Shown here: positions 54,964-64,000 of the stretch, piece after piece
Numbering within the stretch: the stretch's first letter is position 1
Layout: each line of letters opens with the position of its first letter
Source: Lepeophtheirus salmonis
Lineage: Eukaryota; Arthropoda; Copepoda; Siphonostomatoida; Caligidae
Length of the DNA stretch: 64,000 bases
Direction of reading: 5' to 3'
Assembly: GCF_016086655.4 (NCBI RefSeq)
Contig: NC_052138.2
Location: forward strand, 4,464,001 to 4,528,000
The notes under the pieces: model-generated
Databases searched by the model: none
What the model was told of the DNA's origin: nothing
Seen by the model: the letters and a program-made list of their open reading frames with translations, nothing else
Made by a program: the position numbers and the translations under genes

Positions 54964-55092
54964 GTTGAGATTTTAATGGATCACTCGGTAATTAGTAGGC
55001 AGATGGTTGAATTCCCTTGTTATAGAAGGATCTGCATGCCTATAGATATATTATGGGCATACCTGTTTCAACCAACAATTCATGGTGTCTGC

Positions 55093-55100
55093 CTATAAAT
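55093..55100 (+). promoter_or_regulatory. TATA box of the secreted-protein gene
   Basis: CTATAAATATC about 75 bases before the predicted start codon, at a fitting distance for a short 5' leader. Confidence 0.5.
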
Positions 55101-55173
55101 ATCAAAGTGTTGGTTGATGAAGAAATTAGTTGATTTGCTGCCTTGATTGACATTGAAAGAAATAAAATTAATT

Positions 55174-55611
55174 ATGCTACCAATTTGGGTATTCCTCGGA
55201 ATGTTAACACTTTCCTCCGCTCAGAATGGCATCATTCTGAAAGCCCCTTCTCTTGTGCAAAACTGTGGATGTCAATGCTCTTCTCTTACTTTTGCTGATA
55301 GCTATGGACGCATTCAAGGAAACTGCAGATCGTGGGTGACTCTTTCTTAACTATCCCTTCAAACAATTAATTATATTCTCATCACTTATTTCCATTATTT
55401 TCTAGGGCTGATTATACAGGGGCTCGTTGGTGCTACATACCATTTAGTCATACGTGCAATGATGCACAATATTCCTCCCGATTTAGAAATCAATGGTCAT
55501 ATGAAGCATGTGCTACTCCAAGATGCGGTGGATTGTATACCAAGTAAGGAGTGAATAATGGGTTTGGCAGCTATAACTTTAATGGTTTTTTTCTCTAGTT
55601 TTTTAGGATGA
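55174..55611 (+). CDS. Small secreted cysteine-rich protein (102 residues)
   Basis: Exons 55174-55331, 55406-55543 and 55599-55611. The start MLPIWVFLGMLTLSSAQ is a good signal peptide with likely cleavage after SSA. The mature part has eight cysteines (about residues 31, 33, 35, 51, 62, 70, 88, 93) in the order CGCQC, GNC, ARWCY, TCND, WSYEAC, PRC, so probably four disulfides. The WCY and WSYEAC spacing loosely recalls fibronectin type II modules, but the domain is not confidently assigned. Function is unknown; extracellular. The first intron (74 bases) has a weak GTGGGT donor. The second (55544-55598, GTAAGG...TTTCTCTAG) is strong and gives the end TNFLG. If it is retained the protein ends ...YTK at 55547. 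A possible polyadenylation signal AATAAA is at 55625. Confidence 0.8.
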
Positions 55612-55634
55612 AAAGGATTTCACAAATAAAATGA

Positions 55635-56150
55635 TGGATTTCAATGTGAATCAGAATATAACTACCTAAGTAAATCGACATGTTATGCTTTGTAGATTCA
55701 AACAAGCAAATAGCTTGGACTTTTAATTCAATTTTACAGTGAATTCAATCATTTCTTTGTATTTATATATATATTTTTTATTAAACGGTACGAACATTAT
55801 TCTATATCTAGAGTATTCTATTCAAAGCACTTAATATATACAGATAAAACGATATTTTACAGTAGGGTATGAGCAAACTAAAACTAAAGTTGGTGTGAAA
55901 GTAACAATAATACCATGGAATAATTAAGTAAATATCAAAATTTCGAAGAATATTATCCTATAGAGATACGATGCAAATATTGGATATTTTTCTTGATATA
56001 AACCGATAGGTTTTCCTATTTCTATCTAACATATAAGCCCGCGTCTTCGAGGGGGGTCTGAAAAGATTCCAAACTGAATGTGAAGATGTCAGCACCTGTA
56101 AATAAAAGATAGCCACATCTATCTAGCATCTGTTGATAGTAACCTGGGGC
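55635..56150. other. No gene seen
   Basis: 3' flank of the secreted-protein gene. AT-rich, nothing recognised. Confidence 0.5.
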
Positions 56151-56154
56151 ATGA

Positions 56155-56760
56155 ACAGGGGTTGGGCTAGAAGGGCTATAAGCCACCCTCCGTCCTCAAA
56201 TTATTATTATTTTATTTATTTCTGGTTGAAAATTTAATATTTGAAATTTTTTTTACCAAATAATTTAATATATGAAATATTTAAATCAAAAAATGTATAT
56301 TTATTAAATAAATTTTGGAATTTTCTTTTTTTTAAATTAATTTTTTGTGAACAACTGGGGATTTTTGAAATTTTATACAATAAAAGTTAAATTTTTTGAG
56401 AATGGCTATGAATTTTTGAGATTTCTTTCCAAAAAAGTTTAATTTTTGTGGATATCTATGAATTTTTAAAATTTTTCTCCAAAAAATTATTTATATGTAG
56501 TTTAATTTTTGAAATTTTTTCCAAAAAAATTAATCTTTTGTTAATAACTGCGGATTTTTGATTTTTTTTTTCGAAATGTTATATTTGAAATTTAAAAAAA
56601 ATAATAGTAATTTTGTCTCAAACAGCTATGGATTTTTAAAAAATTGTACTAAATTATTTAATTTCTTGATTATTGATGTATATTTTTGAAATTTTTTTCT
56701 AAAAAATTTAATATTATGTGAATAACTCTTGATATATGAAAAAAATAAATATTCGAAGAG
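56155..56760 (-). repeat. Long CAGGGGCGTCC-family element, reverse orientation
   Basis: Begins CAGGGGTTGGGCTAGAAGGG, CTATAAGCCACCCTCCG. The core has about ten units of the type TTTGAAATTTTTTCCAAAAA with AACAACTGGGGATTTTTG, i.e. the reverse of the unit at 1480 and 6600. The distal end is not resolved. Confidence 0.65.
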
Positions 56761-56794
56761 ACCTGAGTAGTCAAAAATCTTCAAACAAAATACT

Positions 56795-57139
56795 TCTAAC
56801 CATTATGCCTCTCACAAACAAGCTACTAGACATATTATATAGCTTTAAACAATAAATACGTCTTCTTTTTCGAATGTACTAAAATTTAAAAAAATACGTA
56901 TATACTCTACGTTCGCGCCCCAGTGATTCCTAGAGAAAAAACTATACTTTATGTATATGGATTTCAACAAAAGATTCCTGGGTTAGATGGAGTAATTGTC
57001 ATACTATAATGTTTAATATTACAATTTAATCAGTGCAACTCCATCTAACCAATTAAAGGAACATTAAAAAAATTAGGATACTAAATATAAGTTCCCCGCG
57101 AAATTCCAAAAGTCGCCTTACTTTTTGAACACACCTCGT
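56795..57139 (-). mobile_element. Solo right arm of the long-TIR mariner, with nested MITE
   Basis: CCATTATGCCTCTCACAAAC, ATGTACTAAAATTTAAAAAA and CCTTACTTTTTGAACACACC match the right arm of 46207-47068. Copy C of the GTTAGATGGAGT repeat is inserted at 56928-57070 inside the arm. Confidence 0.7.
56928..57070 (+). repeat. Short MITE-like repeat, copy C
   Basis: TATACTTTATGTATATGGA, GATTCCTGGGTTAGATGGAG, then GCAACTCCATCTAACCAATT and AAAGGAACAT. Interrupts a mariner arm, so this copy jumped after the mariner. Confidence 0.65.
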
Positions 57140-57725
57140 ATATAGTCCCAGGTAGAGCATGCTGACTCGTGTGTCCATATAATTATACCTATTAAGGATA
57201 ACTAAATTTGAGATGATTTATTAAATGTGGAAATCACCGTCTGATGTACGAGTATATAGTAAATATTAACTATGACCACCGTATCAGTGTTATATTATAC
57301 AATACACATTATACAATATATACATATATACAATATATTATGCAGTGTTTATTAAAAACGTATATTTGCCATATTTTAATGTTTTCTTTCCTGACTGTGT
57401 ATGTTGAATTATGCTTAGAGTAAAATTTATACATCTATGGACTCAATTCTTAAGAATGATTACAATATATAGAATAAATATATATTTGGTTCTTGATTTG
57501 ATATATAAAATTGTTATAATGTTGTTGTATTTAAAGTAGGGGTGTACCAATGCATAGGAATCGGCAAGAATCGGCCTTTTTAGAAGTATTGGAATTGGCT
57601 CAATAATCCCGATTCCAGCGATACATAAGCATAACTATTTATACGGATAATATGACTTTTTTGAGCTCATTTTTGGAAAGAAAATTAAAGTTACAAATCA
57701 ATAAAATAGCTAGACTAGACCAATG
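57140..57725. other. No gene seen
   Basis: AT-rich. (TA)-type tracts around 57300. Confidence 0.5.
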
Positions 57726-58027
57726 TTAATAGAAATCCAAGGTTAGACCATTATGTAATCGGGCTTGCTATGATTTTCAATCTGATTTGTTGTACCGACT
57801 TTTGGGCAAAACAAGCAGATTTTGACAAAAAACTTAACCGCTCATTGTCTATGGCGTCACTATTGCTAGAATTTTCAATTTAATGTATCTTAGCGACTGC
57901 TGGGCAAGAAAAACAGATTTGGACAAAACACACAACCCCTCATCTACTATGACGTCAATATTGAAAGCGGGGTGGAGTCAAACATCAGTCGTACAAGCGT
58001 TATGGTATAAACATGTATTTCTAATAA
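57726..58027 (+). mobile_element. MITE with TTAATAGAAATACAAGG ends, copy 3, internally duplicated
   Basis: Left end TTAATAGAAATCCAAGGTTA, right end GTATTTCTAATAA. The left-hand interior (ATTTTCAATCTGATT..., GGGCAAAACAAGCAGATTTT) occurs twice, at about 57772 and 57868. TGACGTCA is at 57950-57957, and the first unit has ATGGCGTCACTATT instead. Confidence 0.75.
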
Positions 58028-58439
58028 ACTTGGAGAAGACGACATCGTTCAAACGAATTCAAAAAAAAAAAAAAAAGGGGGGGGGGTGGAATACATAGAA
58101 AGATTATACAACTTTGCAGGTTTGTACGGGAAATCTATTTGGAAGTAACAATTTAAGAATAACCACATTGTATCATAAGTCGTTCAAAAAGTCTGTAACA
58201 GTTGGAGTTGGGTTGAGTGGTTACCTGAAGTGAAGTACATATTTTTTAAGTCAAGTTCGAGTCATCAGTATCAGTCCCAGGTTCATTAAAAATACACCAG
58301 TTCGGACTGGATCACTGGTTCATACATATTTCAATTCCTTGAGAAAGCATATACAACTTAGTCAGAAACTGGAGACAATCAATACCATTTGATTTTATTT
58401 GGGCCAAACCAGTAAAATAATAGAAAATAGCCTTTTGTT

Positions 58440-58719
58440 AGTATCGCAAGTTTTTTTCAAATAAGATTATAAGGTATATATTAAAAATATTGTACATATC
58501 TTGCAAAAAATATTCATATTTTCATTATAATACAATATAATACGAGCATATTATTATATTGTTAGTTTGTAATTTATTTTATTCTATTATGTAACGTAAT
58601 AATTTAAAAAAAAAAGGAAAAATACCCTCATTGACGTCACTAGGGATCAATTTTACCTTCTTTAAGGACCGACAAGTGGGACTGGACCGCGGTCCTAAAT
58701 AAGGGCCGTCACAATACCA
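58440..58719. repeat. 5'-truncated copy of the GGTCC-type hAT MITE
   Basis: The interior AAGATTATAAGGTATATATT, TATTATGTAACGTAATAATT and right end ACCGCGGTCCTAAATAAGGG, CCGTCACAATACCA match 18841-19232. TGACGTCA is at 58632-58639. The left end is missing or unrecognisable. Confidence 0.65.
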
Positions 58720-59559
58720 TTAACAACTAATTATGATTGATAAATTTATGTATTTTTTTCCTATCCGTAATTAATAAAAAGCTAAACATTAAAAAAAGTA
58801 AACAATTTTGTAATTTGTTTATGAAATTTCTTTATACATAATAAGAAATCAGAACCGAAGTTGGCTGAAAATTTGGGTTCGGTGCATCTCTAATGGCTAA
58901 TTATAAGCCATCTATTCATGAAAAATTAGTTTTCATATAAACAGACCATAGATTACTATATATGTTTAGTAATCCATGCATAGACTGACTCACAATGAGC
59001 CTACAATACTAATTAATTATATTTTATATTATTATTGTAATAATAATTCTGCAACTAGATTAATATTTCCAAATCCAGATCTCAATTTTTTATCTATTGA
59101 CATACCTAAATTCAAATAATTAGGTTAATACATTGTTATTATTTCGATAAATATTTCAAAAAATAAAGTAATTTAAAAAATGATAAAAATATTTACCTAA
59201 TATTATAAATATTTTAGGCTCCGTTTCCAAAAGGAGAGAAAACAATTTCTTGTTGATCTTTCGTCGTATTTATATACATATATTGGCCATTTTATTATTT
59301 CTATGATAAATTTGGCTATCATATTTAAATAAAAAAGTATTGTTACGCTTTTAATAAAATATTAATAGCATATTTCGTACTTGATTTGATTTATAAAACT
59401 GTTTTAACGTTGTTATAAAAAATAATAAAAAAATAAGTAATTTTATAATACAGTATCGCATAAAATACTATGTAGAATTATGATATATATATATATATAC
59501 GCGGTATTTACTTTAAAAATTGTAGATAAATAATATGACAATTACTACTAGATGATTCC
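58720..59559. other. No gene seen
   Basis: AT-rich, with (TA)n at about 59485. No open frame of note. Confidence 0.55.
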
Positions 59560-59622
59560 GGGCCCTTTTCTGTTTCTTTTTGTGAAGAGATTACGTGATA
59601 CAATAAAGTTATAGTTACGTGA
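59560..59622 (+). repeat. Fold-back family tail, diverged
   Basis: GGGCCCTTTTCTGTTTCTTT, GAGATTACGTGATACAATAA, GTTACGTG. Confidence 0.5.
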
Positions 59623-59797
59623 ATAGTGTACATGATATAATTATCATGTAGATAAAATAAAAATACTTACTTAGTATCAAGGTTAATATAAATGTACTTC
59701 TATTAGCCTATTCTATTTTTATCATCTTTAATGGAATGTTGTGATCAAATGTTATTATTTTATTAATTAGAGTATTCTTGTATAGAGCGTTTCCATT

Positions 59798-59805
59798 TGA
59801 CGTCA
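59798..59805. promoter_or_regulatory. TGACGTCA (CRE-type palindrome)
   Basis: Perfect 8-base consensus for CREB/ATF-type bZIP factors, 706 bases before the SPG7 start codon. Confidence 0.35.
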
Positions 59806-60230
59806 GCATTGTTCATATTTTCCATTATAATAACCTTTTTAATTAATAATAAGGCAAATAGGAAACTATTATATGTAAAACAGGACCTGCACATAGGAGG
59901 ACTTAAACTTTACTGTGTATCAAAAATTTATCCCTCTATTACAATTGAAAGTATCAGTTATTTTTCTCTAATTATCCTTTAATTTTTCATCATTAATCCA
60001 TCAAAAAAATGTACAAATCTAGCCATTTTTAGTATATATTACGTTGATTTATTTCAAATATTAGTTTTTTCATAGGTATCAAGTAGTATTCAATGGAGAT
60101 GTTAGTTATTTTTTTATTCTCAAACCCATTTGATGAAGTTATATATATTGCAAATTTGTTCCTATTATTAAGTAAAAATATCAACTATGAGCCCACAAGA
60201 TGGTGTCTCTTTCATTTATGATGCAATTCA

Positions 60231-60238
60231 TGACGTCA
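60231..60238. promoter_or_regulatory. TGACGTCA upstream of SPG7
   Basis: Perfect palindrome 273 bases before the start codon of SPG7. Confidence 0.45.
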
Positions 60239-60327
60239 GTCAAATAACTAAATAAAAGATCACGTGACAGACATTTCAAAATAAACAAAGTTGTTGTTTA
60301 TTATCCAACATTGAAGTTTATATAACG

Positions 60328-60335
60328 TGACGTCA
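60328..60335. promoter_or_regulatory. TGACGTCA upstream of SPG7
   Basis: Perfect palindrome 176 bases before the start codon, in a gene-proximal position typical of functional CREs. Confidence 0.5.
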
Positions 60336-60500
60336 TTACAATAAACTGTCTGTAACATTGATAATTTCCTGCATAACATTAGAAACTTCGTCCTTAAGTA
60401 ATATTAATATTATAATTGATATATAAATATTCCTATTCGTGTATATAATAATTTGAATCATCTTCATTTTGTGTGTACGCAATTAAAAGTAGTATTGTGG

Positions 60501-60584
60501 ATGAGAGGTAATGTTTGGAATGAAATGGGGAAGTTTGGCAAGGGTAAGCCCAAGACTCTACTCGACTCTCCGGGCGAGCCCTAA
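60501..60584 (+). other. Upstream ATG frame overlapping the SPG7 start
   Basis: An ATG 10 bases before the SPG7 start opens a 27-codon frame in another register that ends inside SPG7. If it is in the transcript it could lower translation. Alternatively GAG/GTAATG here is a splice donor and this ATG belongs to an alternative first exon. Confidence 0.3.
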
Positions 60585-63529
60585 TTTACGACGGGAGATT
60601 AGGGGCTTGGAAAGAATATTGATGCGTTCTCCGACATTTGTACAATCTCTGGAGAAGCGATTATTCTCCATGTCATCATCTCTCTCTCAGGAAGACAAAA
60701 AGTATGTGAAAGAATCTTTGTCACTATACTTCATATCTAAAAATCAGAAACTATTGCATTTCAGATCCGATAAGAAGGAGAAGGACGCTGAGTCCAAAGA
60801 TGAGTCTGGAAAATCTAATAAGAAGGAAGAAGAGGAGGAGAAGATGAATAGTGAAGAAGAGATCAACAAGGAGAAAAAGATCCTCATTCGATCCTTTTTG
60901 CAAATGGCTATTCCTCTCATGATATTTTATGTTCTTCTAAGTTCCATGGGTGGCGGAAGTCCATCAAGCCCTGTACCTCAACAACCGCAGACCTCATCCA
61001 ATAGAATCGCAAGAGACATCACTTGGACGGAATTCTATCACAATATGCTTCTTGTTGGGGAAGTGGAAAAAGTTGTGATTTATCCTCAATCAAAAAGGGC
61101 CCTTGTACACCTGTATCCTTCCGCTATCTACAAAGGAAAACAATTAAACAGCTTGGAAAATGTATTTCGCTTAGAAATACCTCCTTCCACCAATTTAGAA
61201 GATAAGATACGTGACGCTGAATATAAGTTGGGGATAGGACCAGGAGGGGGGCTTTCCATCGTTTATGATCGTGGCATGGAGGATGTTTCTAAATTCATAG
61301 CTGCCATTATAGCTTGTATCGCTGTTGCTGCAATTTTCTATATAATGAAAAGTGTACGATTTCAAATGACAGATCAAATCTCTGGTATTACCAAAGCAGA
61401 CTTTACTCTCATCAACTCTAAAATTCGGAGTGGAAAAGGAACTAAATTCTCAGATGTAGCGGGTCTTCATGAAGCGAAAATTGAAGTCAAGGAATTTGTG
61501 GATTATTTGAAGAATCCGACTAAATATAGAGAGCTTGGAGCAAAACCCCCCAAAGGAGCTATTTTGTTAGGCCCTCCAGGATGTGGTAAAACATTATTGG
61601 CAAAAGCTGTTGCCAATGAGGCCTCAGTTCCATTTTTGTCTATGAACGGTTCAGAATTTATTGAAATGATTGGAGGAGTGGGTGCTGCTAGAGTCAGAAG
61701 TCTTTTCGCAGAAGCCAGAAAAAGAGCACCTTCCATTGTTTACATTGATGAAATTGATGCTGTGGGAAGGGAGCGAGGTGGAACATCGGGTTCCTCCACT
61801 GGAGGAGGAGGTGGAAGTGGAGAGTCTGAACAAACGTTGAATCAACTTCTTGTTGAAATGGATGGTATGTCTTCGAAACATGGAGTCATTATGCTTGCCT
61901 CTACCAATAGGTCGGACGTACTTGATAAAGCTCTCCTGCGCCCAGGACGTTTTGATCGGCATATAAGTATTGATCTTCCTACCGTCATTGAGCGTAAAGA
62001 AATTCTAGAGCAACACATGAAAAGTGTTGTTCTAGATGAAGAAAGTTCCAAATACTCTGAAAGACTAGCTACGCTTACTCCTGGGTTTAGTGGAGCTGAA
62101 TTAGCTAATCTCATAAACGAAGCTGCTCTTCATGCTGCTAGGTACAAACATTCTAAAATAGGTCTAAAGAATTTGGAGTATGCCGTGGAAAGGGTGGTTG
62201 GTAAGACAGAGAAAAAAAATGGAACATACATTTCGAAATTTTTTTTTGTTTTCTTACAGCTGGTGCAGAGAAAAAGTCATCGTCCATATCAATTCCGGAG
62301 AGACGTATTATTGCTTATCACGAAGCTGGACATGCATTGGTTGGATGGCTTTTGGAGCATACAGATTCACTTTTAAAGGTTACAATCCTTCCTCGTACTT
62401 CAATGGTTCTTGGATTTGCCCAATATACTCCTGTAGACAAGAAACTTTTCTCTCCTGAAGAATTGATGGATCGTATGTGTATGGCCCTAGGTGGAAGGGT
62501 AGCAGAGTCTGTCATCTTTAACAGGATTACTACGGGTATATTTAAACGGAGCAGTTCACTGCATACGAATGAAATCAGGTTCAATGTAAAAAAGTACAAT
62601 TTACTGTCTAGATAGATCTTATTTATGACAAGAAATAGATGCAATAGTTGTTTTATGAATAATAATAATTAATTAGGTTATCTGGATATTTTTAGGGGTT
62701 TTTCCTAGATCTTAACTGACTTCAAAGACTGGTATCGGATGTGTGGGATTTGACTCAGACACGTAAAAAATTACTTGTAAACAACTCTGACTGGAGTAGA
62801 TAAAAATTAATTAGAAAATATTATAGAAAATTGCCAAATAACTCAAAAAAATAACAATGAGACTATGGGAATTCTCTTAGTAATGTAATTAAGCTAATTA
62901 TTGAGGCTGGAAGTTTTTTTTTCTTTTTTTGTTATAATTTTGATTCAGTTTCTATGAAAATGCTTCAGTATTTATAACAAAGCCAGTATTTCAAAACTTT
63001 AAATTTGATTCTCTCGAAACAATAACCTGACTTCATTCTAATGCAGCAATTTGCTTATTATTTATTTTTTCCATCTTTATTTATAGAGTAAAATTACTTT
63101 TAAATAATATGATTTTAAAATATAAATGAATTCCTAGGTGCTCAAAATGATTTAGATAAAGTGACGAAGATGGCCTATGCTCAAATAAGAGAATTTGGTT
63201 TCAATGAAGTTGTTGGGAATGTATCTTATGAACCATCGACAGGAAAGCCTATGTATAGTAGAAAGTTACAAGGAATAATGGATTTGGAGGCCCGGAAACT
63301 GATTGCCAAATCCTATAAAATTACCGAAGAACTTCTTATAAAGAATAAAGACTTATTAGAAAAGTTAGCAGAAAAGTTGTTGGAGAAAGAAACCTTAAAT
63401 TACGATGATGTAGTTGAGATTTTAGGTCCTCCAAGATTTAAAAATAAGAATTTCATCAGTCCGTCCGACTACGAAGCCTCTCTTCGGAGACAAGCAGATT
63501 TGGGATCTTCTCAAGAGACTAGTATATAA
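60511..63529 (+). CDS. SPG7: Paraplegin (SPG7), mitochondrial m-AAA protease subunit
   Basis: Exons 60511-62200, 62260-62535 and 63138-63529 with GT-AG introns of 59 and 602 bases, both in phase 1, give 785 residues (human paraplegin is 795). It is an ATP-driven zinc protease of the inner mitochondrial membrane that degrades misfolded membrane proteins and processes others, normally assembled with AFG3L2. Seen in order: Arg-rich, Ser-rich N-terminus fit for mitochondrial import (1-40), charged linker, membrane helices at about 128-146 and 262-279, Walker A GPPGCGKT (354-361), Walker B IVYIDE (409-414), arginine fingers in RPGRFDR (477-483), zinc site HEAGH (584-588) and the third ligand Asp in AQNDL (about 660). 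The pore stretch IGGVGAARVRSLF, CMALGGR and the C-terminal GPP...ISPSDYE...RRQADLG fit paraplegin better than AFG3L2. All catalytic residues are present. Confidence 0.95.
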
Positions 63530-64000
63530 ATGGATATTCTTCAGTCGCAGGGGCGTCCGCAGGATTATATTTTTTTGGGGAGGGGACTTTAGTTTTTGTT
63601 TTTTTTAATCAGCTTTTTTCTCGACCCCAGATTTGGTCAAATGACCTTTTCTTTTCCCTGGGTCGTCATATCCCTTGATATTCTTTCAGATTTGTATTCT
63701 TGACAACCTTATTTATTTGTTCAGAATGAAGTAAAATATTCAGTCTATTAATAAATAGCTATAGAATTATCTTAATATGTTTACATTTTATTTAGCGCCC
63801 TCTTCACTATTAGAAAACACAAGAATGATTTAGGTAGCCGTAGAAAAGTGACCTTTGGTTAGGTTACTAATATTCTACAGTTGAAAATAGATTTGCAGTA
63901 TGGAGAGTGTTTTTCATGTTCTTTTTATACTTTTTATCCGCTTTATGCCACAAATTGCAAGTTCAACATCCGCTCCTATTGTTATTAATACATGGTCGTT
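63530..64000. other. SPG7 3' flank with a repeat end
   Basis: A CAGGGGCGTCCGCAGG terminus lies at 63548-63565, within 40 bases of the stop codon, followed by GATTATATTTTTTT. This is the clearest left end of the family. A candidate AATAAA is at about 63750. No further gene. Confidence 0.5.

Noticed and set aside
61195..62644. Several - strand and alternative-frame ORFs across SPG7
   Set aside because: Shadows of the SPG7 exons, whose frame carries all the family motifs.

Overview
The window looks like nuclear DNA of an arthropod, most likely a crustacean and probably a parasitic copepod of the sea-louse type. It is AT-rich, genes have short GT-AG introns of about 55-90 bases among longer ones, and there is one chemosensory ionotropic receptor, one mitochondrial m-AAA protease and one small secreted cysteine-rich protein. 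Nearly everything else is decayed DNA transposons, dominated by Tc1/mariner with hAT and others. The copepod assignment is inference from this mix. The arthropod/eukaryote call is firm.

Three host genes can be supported, all on the + strand. (1) An ionotropic-receptor (iGluR-type) gene whose recognisable exons run from 33547 to 46007 in ten pieces. The splice phases agree, but one exon (36263-36442) lacks single bases in two A-runs. The 5' end (start codon, signal peptide) was not found. (2) A three-exon gene at 55174-55611 for a 102-residue secreted protein with eight cysteines. (3) A three-exon SPG7/paraplegin-type m-AAA protease at 60511-63529, with three TGACGTCA palindromes within about 700 bases upstream.

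Layout. 1-7600: no host gene; MITEs, AT-rich repeats and a deletion-derivative mariner. 7665-9285: a THAP-domain pseudogene with a recognisable intron, followed by two hAT-type elements, one with a perfect 8-base target duplication. 10400-21100: several Tc1/mariner remnants, an element with about 120-base inverted ends carrying a THAP fragment, and a hAT-type MITE with target duplications. 21100-29400: mostly unassignable AT-rich sequence with scattered repeats and two transposase tails. 29469-31720: a broken Ty3/gypsy pol on the - strand. 32100-46007: the receptor gene, with large introns packed with transposons (Tc1, a ZBED5-like hAT fragment, mariner, a piggyBac fragment, a fold-back element). 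46200-54970: five more Tc1/mariner copies and several copies of a common short repeat. 55000-64000: the secreted-protein gene, more MITEs, then SPG7.

The three host genes do not form a pathway. The strongest non-gene signals are at least nine recurring short repeat families, several resolved here to their ends, and a marked excess of the palindrome TGACGTCA, partly carried by those families. No RNA gene, CRISPR array, origin or prokaryotic feature was seen.
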